Source: a bacterium
GTDB lineage: Bacteria; Fidelibacterota; Marinisomatia; Marinisomatales; JAHJCW01
Assembly: GCA_028282845.1 (NCBI GenBank)
Contig: JANQGY010000010.1
Span: forward strand, 1 to 64,000
Length of the DNA: 64,000 nucleotides
Reading direction: 5' to 3'
The number at the start of each line of letters is the position of its first letter. The stretch's first letter is position 1. The notes below the pieces were generated by a model that saw nothing but the letters and a program-made list of their open reading frames with translations, did not search any database and was not told the DNA's origin. Shown here in pieces: positions 45,201 through 52,304 of this stretch. The position numbers were made by a program, and so were the translations under genes.

Positions 45201-45432
45201 GATGGAGGGCGCAGTGGAACGGGTGCGACCCAAACTGATGACAGTTACCACCACAATTTTCGGGCTGCTACCGATCCTGTCGGGGCATGGAACCGGTTCG
45301 CAGGTGATGAAACGCATCGCTGCACCAATGGTGGGCGGTATGGTAACATCTACAATATTGACCTTGTTGGTGATACCTGCTATCTATTATTTTTGGAAAA
45401 GTATTGAATTAAATAAAGGAAAAGATAAATGA
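42232..45432 (+). CDS. cusA: Heavy-metal RND efflux pump, Cu(I)/Ag(I) type
   Basis: The 1,066 residues match HME-RND transporters with about 12 membrane segments and two periplasmic loops (GMFIAFLIMRYQGINANIMS; GAMVDAVIVMVENAHKH). The three methionines that bind Cu(I)/Ag(I) in E. coli CusA are all present: M563 (LLYMP), M613 (PLSMIETT) and M691 (IDMLSTGIK). There is a 29-residue insertion between the second and third compared with CusA. This points to copper/silver export rather than zinc/cobalt/cadmium. The next gene overlaps its stop by 4 bp. Confidence 0.93.
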   Translation: MIEKIIEWSVENRFLVILATIVIAVSGIIAISTTPVDAIPDLSDVQVIIQTDHMGQAPQVIEDQITYPLTTAMLSVPYAKSVRGYSFFGVSFVYIIFEDGTDIYWARSRVLEYLNFVSDRLPNGVTPKLGPDATGVGWVYQYTLESNQHDLQELRSIQDFYLKYELMSVSGVSEVASIGGYVKQYQVEVDPNKLLAYNIPLNKVKMAIKRSNNDVGGRLIEMAETEFMVRGKGYIESIDDLKNIPLSVSQDGIPILLKNVAKIQIGPELRRGLTEIDGVGETVGGIIVMRYGENALKVIESVKEKLEDLKSGLPDGVTIKTVYDRSQLIERAIDNLKFKITEESLIVAIVLIIFLLHFRSSLVAIITLPLGMFIAFLIMRYQGINANIMSLSGIAIAIGAMVDAVIVMVENAHKHIEKDGEKVDSWQLIINASKEVGPALFYSLLIITVSFLPVFTLQAQEGRLFRPLAFTKTYAMGASAILAITIVPVLMGYFIKGKIRSERENPLSQFLIRIYRPIIDFVLRFRISTVVAAAIIVIITIIPLKRIGSEFMPPLNEGDLLYMPTTDPGISIAKAKELLQQTDKIIKSFPEVETVFGKVGRAETATDPAPLSMIETTITLKHQDDWHDRVFEKRWFSEMDPPQWLRSALNVVWPEHRKVSLDELTNELNSAIQFPGLTNSWTMPIRTRIDMLSTGIKTPVGIKIMGTDLDTLNALTAEVQTIVQNLPGTASAFADKVTGGNFIDFEIDRLAAARYGLTVGDVQDIIVSAIGGMNVSYTVEGLERYPINVRYQRDFRDSINQLKRVLVPTPSGAHIPISYVADIFVRKGAPVIKSENARRTGWVYVDINNIDVGTYVKNAKQALAEELRLPVGYSIVWSGQYEYMERANQRLSIVIPVTLLIIFLLLYFNFKNLTESLIVMLSLPFALVGGIWFMYLLDYNMSVAVGVGFIALAGVAAETGVVMLIYLDQAYKHRLQSGKMNSAKDLYNAVMEGAVERVRPKLMTVTTTIFGLLPILSGHGTGSQVMKRIAAPMVGGMVTSTILTLLVIPAIYYFWKSIELNKGKDK

Positions 45433-45767
45433 AAAATATAATTTTAATATTAGCGATTATTTTGGCAATTGCTTTAACAGCCTGTGGCGGCGGCAAGCAG
45501 GAATCCAAGATACCTGAAAAATCAGCCCAAAAGGCTCAGGTAGTATATTACGGCTGCCCGATGTCAGAGCATAGCCACATAGCCGATAAAGAACCGGGCA
45601 AATGCGATGAATGCGGCATGGATATGGTTGCAGTGGTTAAAACTACCGATGGCGAACACGACTTCTACGGTTGCCCGATGGCGGAGCATAGTCATATTAG
45701 GCAAGCCGGACCCGGTGAATGCGCCGACTGCGGTATGACCTACCGTCCCCTAAAATTTGATATATAA
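45429..45767 (+). CDS. Lipoprotein with two heavy-metal-binding domains
   Basis: The 112 residues begin with a lipoprotein signal (IILILAIILAIALTACG). The mature part is a duplicated heavy-metal-binding motif: YYGCPMSEHSHIADKEPGKC-DECGM and FYGCPMAEHSHIRQAGPGEC-ADCGM, about 35 residues apart, each with Cys, Met and His ligands. It probably buffers Cu/Ag at the inner or outer membrane and may hand the metal to the pump. It overlaps cusA by 4 bp and is the last gene of the operon. Confidence 0.85.
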   Translation: MKNIILILAIILAIALTACGGGKQESKIPEKSAQKAQVVYYGCPMSEHSHIADKEPGKCDECGMDMVAVVKTTDGEHDFYGCPMAEHSHIRQAGPGECADCGMTYRPLKFDI

Positions 45768-45795
45768 TAATCTGTCATTCCTATTCAAAATTGAA

Positions 45796-45895
45796 GGGGT
45801 GTCTCGCTTGTGTAACTGGGTAGTTTTAACACACCCCGACTCCGATTAAATCGGAGCCACCCCTCTCCCCGCAGAGCGGGACAGGCAAAGAGGGG
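45796..45895. repeat. C-rich double-hairpin repeat downstream of the copper operon
   Basis: GGGGTGT...ACACCCC (45796-45837), then CTCCGAT-taa-ATCGGAG (45840-45856) and CCCCTCT...AGAGGGG (45860-45895). It has the same order as the element at 3081-3190. It probably also ends transcription of the efflux operon. Confidence 0.75.
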
Positions 45896-45903
45896 AATTA
45901 ATC

Positions 45904-45997
45904 TGTCATTCCCGATTTAATCGGGAATCTATAATTATGGATGCCCGCACGCAATTGCGCACAAGCCCACCAAAGGCGGATAAACTCGCTATGACAG
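45904..45997. repeat. GTCATTCCCGATT...ATGACAG element
   Basis: GTCATTCCCGATT-TAA-TCGGGAAT is an inverted repeat at its left end, and ATGACAG closes the unit at 45991. It is one of several GTCATT-ended units in the window. Confidence 0.65.
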
Positions 45998-46001
45998 TAT
46001 A

Positions 46002-46060
46002 GTAGAGACGTAACCCCGAAGAATCGGGATTTCACTTCGTTCAACATGTTACGTCTCTAC
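46002..46060 (-). repeat. 59-bp GTAGAGAC-ended REP-like element (copy 1)
   Basis: The element has terminal inverted repeats GTAGAGACGTAA / TTACGTCTCTAC and an inner stem CCCCGA...TCGGG. Read on the minus strand, it matches the copy at 49458-49516 at about 51 of 59 positions. The ends are the same as those of the doublet inside the RAYT gene. Confidence 0.85.
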
Positions 46061-46109
46061 AGAAGATTATTAATTATTGGGATTATACGAATGACAATGC
46101 AGCATTTTT

Positions 46110-46183
46110 GTCATTCTGATGACCCCGACGAGTCGGGGGAAGAAGAATCCAATTAACAGATTCCTGCTTTCGCGGGCATGACA
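46110..46183. repeat. GTCATTCTG...GCATGACA element with CCCCGAC hairpin
   Basis: It contains CCCCGAC-GA-GTCGGGG (46123-46138) and AGAATCCAATTAACAGATTC, the last shared with 1876-1932. A further short hairpin, CTCCCCC...GGGGGAG (about 46240-46259), follows it and lies just before the next gene. Confidence 0.65.
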
Positions 46184-46301
46184 TTTATATTTTCACCCCC
46201 TCTTCAATCTACGCTAAAGCTACGATTGATAAATTAATTCTCCCCCATAAAAGGGGGAGAATATTATTTCAATAAGAATGACAGCGTAATTAAATTGCGG
46301 T

Positions 46302-47825
46302 GTGAAAAAATACTTACCTTTTGTAATTATTGTGCTCATGCTCGGTTGTGATCTGTTCACCGAATCCGAGGAACCTAATTCCGCTCCCTATATCAGTCTT
46401 AGAATACCATCCCAATATACTCTGAATCACAAGATCGGTGATACCGTCAACTTTTCAGTTACTGCCAACGATGCCGATGATGACGAGATCAGTTACAAAA
46501 CACTGCAGAATGGAACCAAGATCAATGATTCAAACAGTTATGAGCTTTTGCTTGAAGAACTTGGCACTTATCTAATTCAGATCATAGCTTATAATGAACT
46601 TGCCGATACAGCCGAATGGCAGGTCAATATTGAAAATCAAGTTCCCATAATAGGTACAATTTTTAATAAAACTGTTAATGAAGATGAAATTTTAATTGGG
46701 AGTATTGTTGATTCAATTCTAGTCACAGACAATGAAGATTCAATAACGGGTGTGAGCATTGAATTAAACCAGACAAATGAAGGATTGATTAAGTTTGCGT
46801 TGGATTCTGATAACAATATTGTTATTGAAGATTACACAGCAGACGGAAATGGTTTTTCAGAAGTCACAGTTAAGGTTACTGATACTCATGGAGCTGTAAG
46901 CGAAGAGAGTTTTGTCTATAACATTACACCTATGACAGACATCGAAGGGAAGATATTGGATTCAGACACCTGGGAAGTGAATACTTCATTGCAGGGATTC
47001 GCTATAATTAATGGAGACACAGTTTGGACAGATAATAATGGAAAGTACAAAAAGCAGATAGATCCAGCAAGTTCTATTGACATCGAAGCAGGGTATCGAA
47101 GCCTGGATAAGACTCAGCCAATGTCGTTTATCACAACAGCGAGAGGTGTGTATGCTGGCAATGACAGAAACGATGCAGACATAATGGTTGTTACATACTT
47201 AGATAATAACATGACACCGGAAGAGTTCAGGACAATGGCCTGGGAGACAAATTTTAAAGCATTTGCAAATATGCCTTACGAGGGTGCAAAAGTTCCAAGT
47301 ACAAACATGATTGATTACCTGGTCTGGGAGAACCGCACAGGCGATGTTTTCACACAGGCCGAGATGGATGATATAAAACAAACCATTGCCGATTCTATAG
47401 ATGTACACTTAAAACATCCTTTTTCACAACAAGAAATAGCATACCTTGATATTGCAACAGAACAAGAAGCACAAGATAAAATAAGATGGGCTAAACACAC
47501 AGTTTCAAATCCTGCAATATCAACCCTTGACTTCAATAGTGATGGAATTGTTGATTACACAAGCATAACATCACCAGGAGACATAGATAATGATCATTCC
47601 TATTTTATTGCTAGTTTACTTGAGGAAGGTTATGGGTCGAGAGGGCAATTCGGGCCAGTGACCAGCCCTGAACTGGAAGGAAAAACAATAGCATATGAAT
47701 TTAGCGGAGACTTCGTTAAACCAGCTGATATCAAGTTCATAAAGTTGATCGAAGGCATAGCTTACGAAATAGGTTATACAATGCCTAAGATGCCTATAGA
47801 TGATATTTTGAAAATACAGGAGTAG
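46302..47825 (+). CDS. Putative surface lipoprotein with Ig/cadherin-like N-terminal domains
   Basis: The 507 residues start at GTG and have a lipobox (FVIIVLMLGCDLF). Two tandem beta-sandwich-like segments follow (NSAPYISL...VTANDADDDEISY; VPIIGTIFNKTVNEDE...VTVKVTDTHGAVSEESF), then a region with GTVW/GKYKKQI resembling a carboxypeptidase-regulatory strand, a helical zone, and a calcium-loop-like DFNSDGIVDYTS near residue 410. It should be an extracellular lipoprotein; I do not recognise a specific function. The next gene starts 3 bp after its stop. Confidence 0.65.
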   Translation: MKKYLPFVIIVLMLGCDLFTESEEPNSAPYISLRIPSQYTLNHKIGDTVNFSVTANDADDDEISYKTLQNGTKINDSNSYELLLEELGTYLIQIIAYNELADTAEWQVNIENQVPIIGTIFNKTVNEDEILIGSIVDSILVTDNEDSITGVSIELNQTNEGLIKFALDSDNNIVIEDYTADGNGFSEVTVKVTDTHGAVSEESFVYNITPMTDIEGKILDSDTWEVNTSLQGFAIINGDTVWTDNNGKYKKQIDPASSIDIEAGYRSLDKTQPMSFITTARGVYAGNDRNDADIMVVTYLDNNMTPEEFRTMAWETNFKAFANMPYEGAKVPSTNMIDYLVWENRTGDVFTQAEMDDIKQTIADSIDVHLKHPFSQQEIAYLDIATEQEAQDKIRWAKHTVSNPAISTLDFNSDGIVDYTSITSPGDIDNDHSYFIASLLEEGYGSRGQFGPVTSPELEGKTIAYEFSGDFVKPADIKFIKLIEGIAYEIGYTMPKMPIDDILKIQE

Positions 47826-47828
47826 AGA

Positions 47829-48617
47829 ATGAGTAAAATTGATAAGCAAAATACAAATGTTATTATAGATTTATTTAGGAATGCAAAATTATCAGAGCTT
47901 CTTACAACCGCAACATTAGTAACAACTATAATATCTTTAATATATTTAACTACTTATTGGTCACAATTCAAAATTGAAATTTTTGAATACATACAAATTG
48001 GTAGTCTAATATTATGGGCAATTTATCCATTTCTTTTGTCTTTAGCAGTAGTACCCGTATTAACTTTTTTAATATTATTTTTCGAGCCAAAATCAATTTT
48101 TTGGATTTCAATTATTTTTACTGCGATCTTTATACTGATAAGTATTGTTGTAATGAAAGTGTTTTATTTATACATAGGTGCCGCGATATTCGTTTTTGGA
48201 TCTTTGATAATTTTTGCAGGAAAGGAAATTAATGAGTTGATTGATAAAAAGAAGTCAGTAAAGATATTTATTACAATTATAATCTCTGTATTGGTATTAG
48301 CGTGCTCATGGTTATCTGGGTTATATAAAGCTAATAAAATTAAAGATGGTCTAAATTATAAATATATTAGTAGTACTCAACTCAATAATAATCTAGCTGG
48401 ACAAAATGAAATAGAGTATAGATATGTTGGCAAAGTTGATGATAGTATGTTTTTTTGGGATAGTAGTGATAAGACTACAATAATTCTAAAACATAATCAG
48501 ATTAAACTTTTAAAATTCAGATATTTTAACATTGAAGATAATTTCAAGCTTGATAAAGAAGATTTTATATTGAAAAGATGGGAGTTTATAAAATCAATTA
48601 CTAGAAAATTTATATAG
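47829..48617 (+). CDS. Integral membrane protein, unknown family
   Basis: The 262 residues have about four or five hydrophobic segments in the first 165 residues (TTATLVTTIISLIYLTTYW; IGSLILWAIYPFLLSLAVV; IFWISIIFTAIFILISIVVM; IFITIIISVLVLACSWLSG) and a soluble C-terminal domain. The AT-rich codons differ from the housekeeping genes. It is probably expressed with the upstream lipoprotein (3-bp gap). Function unknown. Confidence 0.55.
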   Translation: MSKIDKQNTNVIIDLFRNAKLSELLTTATLVTTIISLIYLTTYWSQFKIEIFEYIQIGSLILWAIYPFLLSLAVVPVLTFLILFFEPKSIFWISIIFTAIFILISIVVMKVFYLYIGAAIFVFGSLIIFAGKEINELIDKKKSVKIFITIIISVLVLACSWLSGLYKANKIKDGLNYKYISSTQLNNNLAGQNEIEYRYVGKVDDSMFFWDSSDKTTIILKHNQIKLLKFRYFNIEDNFKLDKEDFILKRWEFIKSITRKFI

Positions 48618-48637
48618 CAATGAATTAAATAGACTAA

Positions 48638-48668
48638 AACCTTGCAAGGGGAATACCCTTGCAAGGTT
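48638..48668. repeat. AACCTTGCAAGGG palindrome
   Basis: A 13-bp perfect inverted repeat (AACCTTGCAAGGG / CCCTTGCAAGGTT) with a 5-bp loop lies 20 bp after the membrane-protein gene. It has no T-run, so it is more REP-like than a classic terminator. The 285-bp gap holds no gene. Confidence 0.6.
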
Positions 48669-48725
48669 ATTTCAATTATAATCCCGGCTCTTCTACAACT
48701 GCCTTTACATGTTCAGCAGATGAAA

Positions 48726-48758
48726 AAACCCTCAAGGTTTTATAAACCTTGAGGGTTT
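48726..48758. repeat. AAACCCTCAAGGTTT palindrome
   Basis: A 15-bp perfect inverted repeat with a 3-bp spacer (AAACCCTCAAGGTTT-TAT-AAACCTTGAGGGTTT). Together with 48638-48668 it lies in the gap just upstream of the RAYT-linked REP element. Confidence 0.6.
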
Positions 48759-48902
48759 GATGAAGAGTTTGATAAAACGTAATAGGTAAATATTACAATC
48801 CTCTAATTATAATCTAATCATTTAAATAAGAAGTTGGCTAATTGGTTGGGAAGTAAGAATTGTAGTTAATAACTTACTCATCCATTAAAAAGGTCAATTT
48901 CA

Positions 48903-49469
48903 ATGAATAAAACACAACTCGGACCAAGTACAATTATGTTCCCCTACCCTACAGTGCTTGTGGGTGCTATGGTGAACGGCAAACCGAACTTTATGACCGC
49001 CTCATGGGTGGGCATTGCCTGCTCGGAACCACCGGCAATTTCGGTGGCGATAAGACCGGAGCGCTACACCTATAAAGGCGTAGCCGAAAATATGGAGTTT
49101 TCCATTAATGTGCCCGGTTCCAACTTAGCCAAAGAAACCGATTTCTGCGGTATTTATTCCGGTCGCGATCATGACAAAACTGAATTATTTAAAATATTTT
49201 ATGGCAACGTTGAGCATGCTCCGCTGATTGAGGAATGCCCGCTGAATTTGGAATGTAAGGTCATTGGTCACATGGATATTGGCACGCACACCTTGTTCAT
49301 CGGTGAGGTGACGGAAACGCATGCCGATGAAAATACGCTTGTAAATGGTAAGCCGAATATCCAAAAAGTTGATCCAATCATTTACGCCACCGGTTCGAGG
49401 CAATACCATAAAGTTGGCGGCGAGATCGGGCGGGCTTACAATATTGGTACCACCGTTGTAGAGACTTAG
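48903..49469 (+). CDS. Flavin reductase-like (FMN-binding split-barrel) protein
   Basis: The 188 residues match flavin-reductase-like domain proteins: FPYPTVLVGAMVNGKPNFMTASWVG, ISVAIRPERYTYKGV and FSINVPGSNLAKETDFCG (FMN site). These reduce or bind FMN and may act as flavoredoxin-type electron carriers. The last four codons (GTA GAG ACT TAG) are part of the REP element at 49458-49516, so the present C-terminus was remodelled by the repeat. The downstream neighbour is the RAYT. Confidence 0.87.
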   Translation: MNKTQLGPSTIMFPYPTVLVGAMVNGKPNFMTASWVGIACSEPPAISVAIRPERYTYKGVAENMEFSINVPGSNLAKETDFCGIYSGRDHDKTELFKIFYGNVEHAPLIEECPLNLECKVIGHMDIGTHTLFIGEVTETHADENTLVNGKPNIQKVDPIIYATGSRQYHKVGGEIGRAYNIGTTVVET

Positions 49470-49516
49470 TATGTTGAGCGAAGTGAAATCCCGATTTATC
49501 GGGACTACGTCTCTAC
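49458..49516 (+). repeat. 59-bp GTAGAGAC-ended REP-like element (copy 2)
   Basis: The ends are GTAGAGACT / ACGTCTCTAC, and an inner stem CCCGATTTATCGGG makes a compact hairpin. It overlaps the last 12 bp of the flavin-reductase gene and occupies the rest of the gap to the RAYT start at 49530. Confidence 0.88.
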
Positions 49517-49529
49517 CTATTTCGTAAAT

Positions 49530-50129
49530 ATGACGCTATTCAATAATAAATACCGAGTTGAATCAACTCGATTAAAACATTGGAATTATTCAAATAATGG
49601 AATGTACTTCATTACAATTTGTACTGACAAAATGATGAACTATTTCGGTAAAATTGTAGATGAAAAAGTTATATTAAATAAATTTGGTAAATATGTGGAG
49701 CATTGTTGGACTGATATTCCCAATCATTTCAAATATGTTAATATAGATGAGTTTGTGATTATGCCAAATCACATTCATGGAATTATCGGCATTGACAATC
49801 CGAACGATTCATTTTCAAATGATGATAATAGTGTAGTAGAGACAAGGCATGCCTTGTCTAATAACAAAAATTCCACTAAAGAGACAGGGCATGCCCTGTC
49901 TCTACAACATCCGCGATTTAGGAACCAAGGTAAAAATTCAATTTCTGCGATGGTCGGATCATTCAAATCCGCTGTAACCAAATATGCCAATAAAAATAAC
50001 ATCCCTTTCAAATGGCAATCACGATTTTATGATCGTGTGATACGAGATGAAAATGAATTGAATAATATCCGGGATTATATAATTTCCAATCCTGAACAAT
50101 GGGAAAAAGATAAATATTATCAGCAATAA
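49530..50129 (+). mobile_element. REP-associated tyrosine transposase (RAYT), Y1_Tnp/IS200-like
   Basis: The 199 residues carry the HUH motif MPNHIHGII (H81, H83) and the RAYT C-terminal blocks AMVGSFKSAVTKYAN and FYDRVIRDENELNNIRDYIISNPEQW. RAYTs are single-copy transposases that recognise and probably mobilise REP palindromes. Residues 103-125 are encoded by a REP doublet inserted in the variable region between the HUH motif and the SFKSAVTK helix; the frame is intact, so the protein may still work. No IS ends surround the gene. Confidence 0.9.
49836..49905 (+). repeat. REP doublet (REPIN-like) inside the RAYT coding sequence
   Basis: Two palindromes lie 20 bp apart: AGACAAGGCATGCCTTGTCT (49840-49859, perfect 20 bp) and one of 24 bp centred at 49891/49892 (AGAGACAGGGCA and its complement). 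The outer ends read GTAGAGAC and GTCTCTAC, the same ends as the two 59-bp elements. Translated as ETRHALS...ETGHALS within the transposase. Confidence 0.9.
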
Positions 50130-50144
50130 ATTGGCAAAACAAGG

Positions 50145-50723
50145 ATGAATAACATCACAATAAAAGCTCTTACTCCTGCCCTGTTAGATGATTACTTGCA
50201 ATTTTTCGACAACGACGCCTTTGCCGATAATCCCCATTGGGCATCCTGCTACTGCCGCTGTTACCATTTTGATCATGAAAATTGTAAATGGGATCAAACT
50301 ACTGCCGAAGAAAACCGAGCATCCGTAATCGAACTGATCAAAAATGGTAAAATGAAAGGCTATTTGGCGTACGACAATGACCAACCGATCGGATGGTTAA
50401 ATGCCAATCATCGGAATAATTATTCCGTACATTCTTATGATAATATTGATGAAACAGAGAAAGTAGGATCAATTATTTGTTTTGTCATAGCAAAAGAATA
50501 TAGACGGCAAGGGATTGCGCGAAAGTTACTTGATTCAGCAATTATGGGATTCAAACAGCAGGGACTTGACTTTGTGGAAGGCTATCCGGTAATTGATGTT
50601 GTCGGCGATGATAAAAATTATCACGGCCCACTGTCTCTCTATCAATCCGCGGGATTTAAAGAGTATGATAGAGATAAAAGAGGTTCATTCAAAATTGTCA
50701 TTGTCAGGAAAAAATTATCCTAA
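50145..50723 (+). CDS. GNAT-family acetyltransferase
   Basis: The 192 residues show the GNAT acetyl-CoA loop VAKEYRRQGIARKLLDSAI and strands leading to GYPVIDVVGDD. The N-terminal half has a Cys/His-rich stretch (HWASCYCRCYHFDHENCKW), which may be a metal-binding variant typical of one subfamily. It would acetylate an amino group of an unknown substrate. It follows the RAYT gene by 15 bp and shows no clear operon partners. Confidence 0.8.
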   Translation: MNNITIKALTPALLDDYLQFFDNDAFADNPHWASCYCRCYHFDHENCKWDQTTAEENRASVIELIKNGKMKGYLAYDNDQPIGWLNANHRNNYSVHSYDNIDETEKVGSIICFVIAKEYRRQGIARKLLDSAIMGFKQQGLDFVEGYPVIDVVGDDKNYHGPLSLYQSAGFKEYDRDKRGSFKIVIVRKKLS

Positions 50724-50786
50724 TAATCTTTTATTATTCCGGATTGATAATTAATATTCTATTAACTATAACAGGGGGATTTTAAG

Positions 50787-51590
50787 GTGAGAATATACAT
50801 AAGTGCTGATATTGAGGGAGTTTGCGGTTCCACGCATTGGGATGAGTGTTCCAAAGACAAATCCGATTACTCTGAATTTCAGAAACAAATGACGGCTGAG
50901 GTTGCCGCTGCCTGCAAAGGCGCTTTTGCCGCCGGAGCTAAAGAAATTGTCGTGCAGGATGCCCACGCATCAGCCCGCAACATGAAGCATGGCGATCTGC
51001 CGGAAGGTGTTAAGCTGATCCGTGGTTGGGCGGGTAATCCTAAAGCAATGGTTCAGGAATTAGATAATTCCTTTGATGCCTTAATGTGCATCGGCTATCA
51101 TTCGCGTGCCGCATCGAGCGGAAATCCGCTCGCTCACACCATGCGCGGTTCCTACATTGATCATATAAAAATTAACGGCGAATTCGCCTCGGAGTTTTCA
51201 CTGCACGGTATCTACGCTGCGACTATGGAAGTGCCCACCATCTTGGTCAGCGGCGATGTCGCATTATGCGATGAAGTAAAAATGATCAACGATAATATCA
51301 CAACGGTTGCCGTAAAAGAAGGCGTAGGCGATTCGACGGTAAATATTCATCCGAAAGAAGCAATTCAAAAGATTTGGCAAGCGGCTGAGTCCGCCCTGCA
51401 AGGCGATTTGAAACAATGCCTGCTGCCAACGTCTGATCAATATAATGTAGAGATTCGGTTTAAAAAGCATCAGCAGGCTTACAATGCGTCATTCTTTCCG
51501 GGCTGCGAACTGACTGATCCGCAAACCATCACATTTACAACCAAAGAATTTTTTGAAGTCCTGAGAATGATCCAATTTGTAATTAAGTGA
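50787..51590 (+). CDS. dppA: M55-family D-aminopeptidase (DppA-like)
   Basis: The 267 residues start at GTG, preceded by AGGGGG. Metal ligands match DppA: D8 and E10 in SADIEGV, H60 in VQDAHAS, H105 in IGYHSRA and a glutamate in NGEFASE (E132 or E136). DppA is a decameric, self-compartmentalised zinc peptidase that removes D-amino acids, as in peptidoglycan recycling. The next gene starts on its stop codon (GTGA overlap). Confidence 0.92.
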   Translation: MRIYISADIEGVCGSTHWDECSKDKSDYSEFQKQMTAEVAAACKGAFAAGAKEIVVQDAHASARNMKHGDLPEGVKLIRGWAGNPKAMVQELDNSFDALMCIGYHSRAASSGNPLAHTMRGSYIDHIKINGEFASEFSLHGIYAATMEVPTILVSGDVALCDEVKMINDNITTVAVKEGVGDSTVNIHPKEAIQKIWQAAESALQGDLKQCLLPTSDQYNVEIRFKKHQQAYNASFFPGCELTDPQTITFTTKEFFEVLRMIQFVIK

Positions 51591-52231
51591 AAATTTCTAA
51601 AACATCAATCTATGCCATAATCCCAATTATTCTTAACGGGATAGCATGGTTATATAATAACATATTATTTCAAAATAGAGTTGCCGGCGTGGAAGTCGAT
51701 AACGTTTTATATAATATCGTTTTTGTTGCTGCTTGGTTATCTTGGTTTGTTCTGTTTACCATCGGTTGGATTAAAGATTTCCCAAAATGGACTGTTCATT
51801 CCATCAGCTATTGTGTTATAATGAGCTTATTATTGATCAATGTAACAAGTCCTAGCTTGGGACGCTATGAACCATGGGGATGGCTGGCACTTTTACCTTT
51901 AATTATATCGGTATTAATTGGAATATCTGTCAATGGGTTTAAGAAACTTACAAGAAAACTAGCCGACCAATTAAACCAGAACAACAGCCGAATTTTGTTC
52001 ATGTTTTATGGAATCCTGCCTTTTGCAAATGCAATTATATTTGATGAGGTTATTGATAAACGATTACCTGCGATTTATTTATCATTGGTAACAATAATTG
52101 TCGTTTGCACATTAATCTATCTAAATGCTGAAAATAAAAAAGTAAGAAATTGGTCTTTGGTGTTTGGATTCTTTGGAACAATTATTATTGCCATCTTCGT
52201 AAGTCCACATCTTGAAATCTATAAACCCTAA
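51587..52231 (+). CDS. Multi-pass membrane protein, unknown family
   Basis: The 214 residues start at a GTG that overlaps the upstream stop. About six hydrophobic segments are visible (IYAIIPIILNGIAWLY; VLYNIVFVAAWLSWFVLF; ISYCVIMSLLLI; WLALLPLIISVLIG; ILFMFYGILPFANA; WSLVFGFFGTIIIAIFV). No motif gives a function. Translational coupling to the D-aminopeptidase could mean a shared role in cell-envelope turnover (inference). Confidence 0.65.
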   Translation: MKISKTSIYAIIPIILNGIAWLYNNILFQNRVAGVEVDNVLYNIVFVAAWLSWFVLFTIGWIKDFPKWTVHSISYCVIMSLLLINVTSPSLGRYEPWGWLALLPLIISVLIGISVNGFKKLTRKLADQLNQNNSRILFMFYGILPFANAIIFDEVIDKRLPAIYLSLVTIIVVCTLIYLNAENKKVRNWSLVFGFFGTIIIAIFVSPHLEIYKP

Positions 52232-52304
52232 TCAAATCCAAATTTGGTTATTTCATTCATAAGTAATACATTTTGAACGAAAACTTTTAAGGATTTTTAT
52301 ACTT

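Noticed and set aside
48638..48758. The two palindromes as intrinsic terminators
   Set aside because: Neither is followed by a T-run, and their perfect long arms look like REP-type repeats; termination cannot be excluded.
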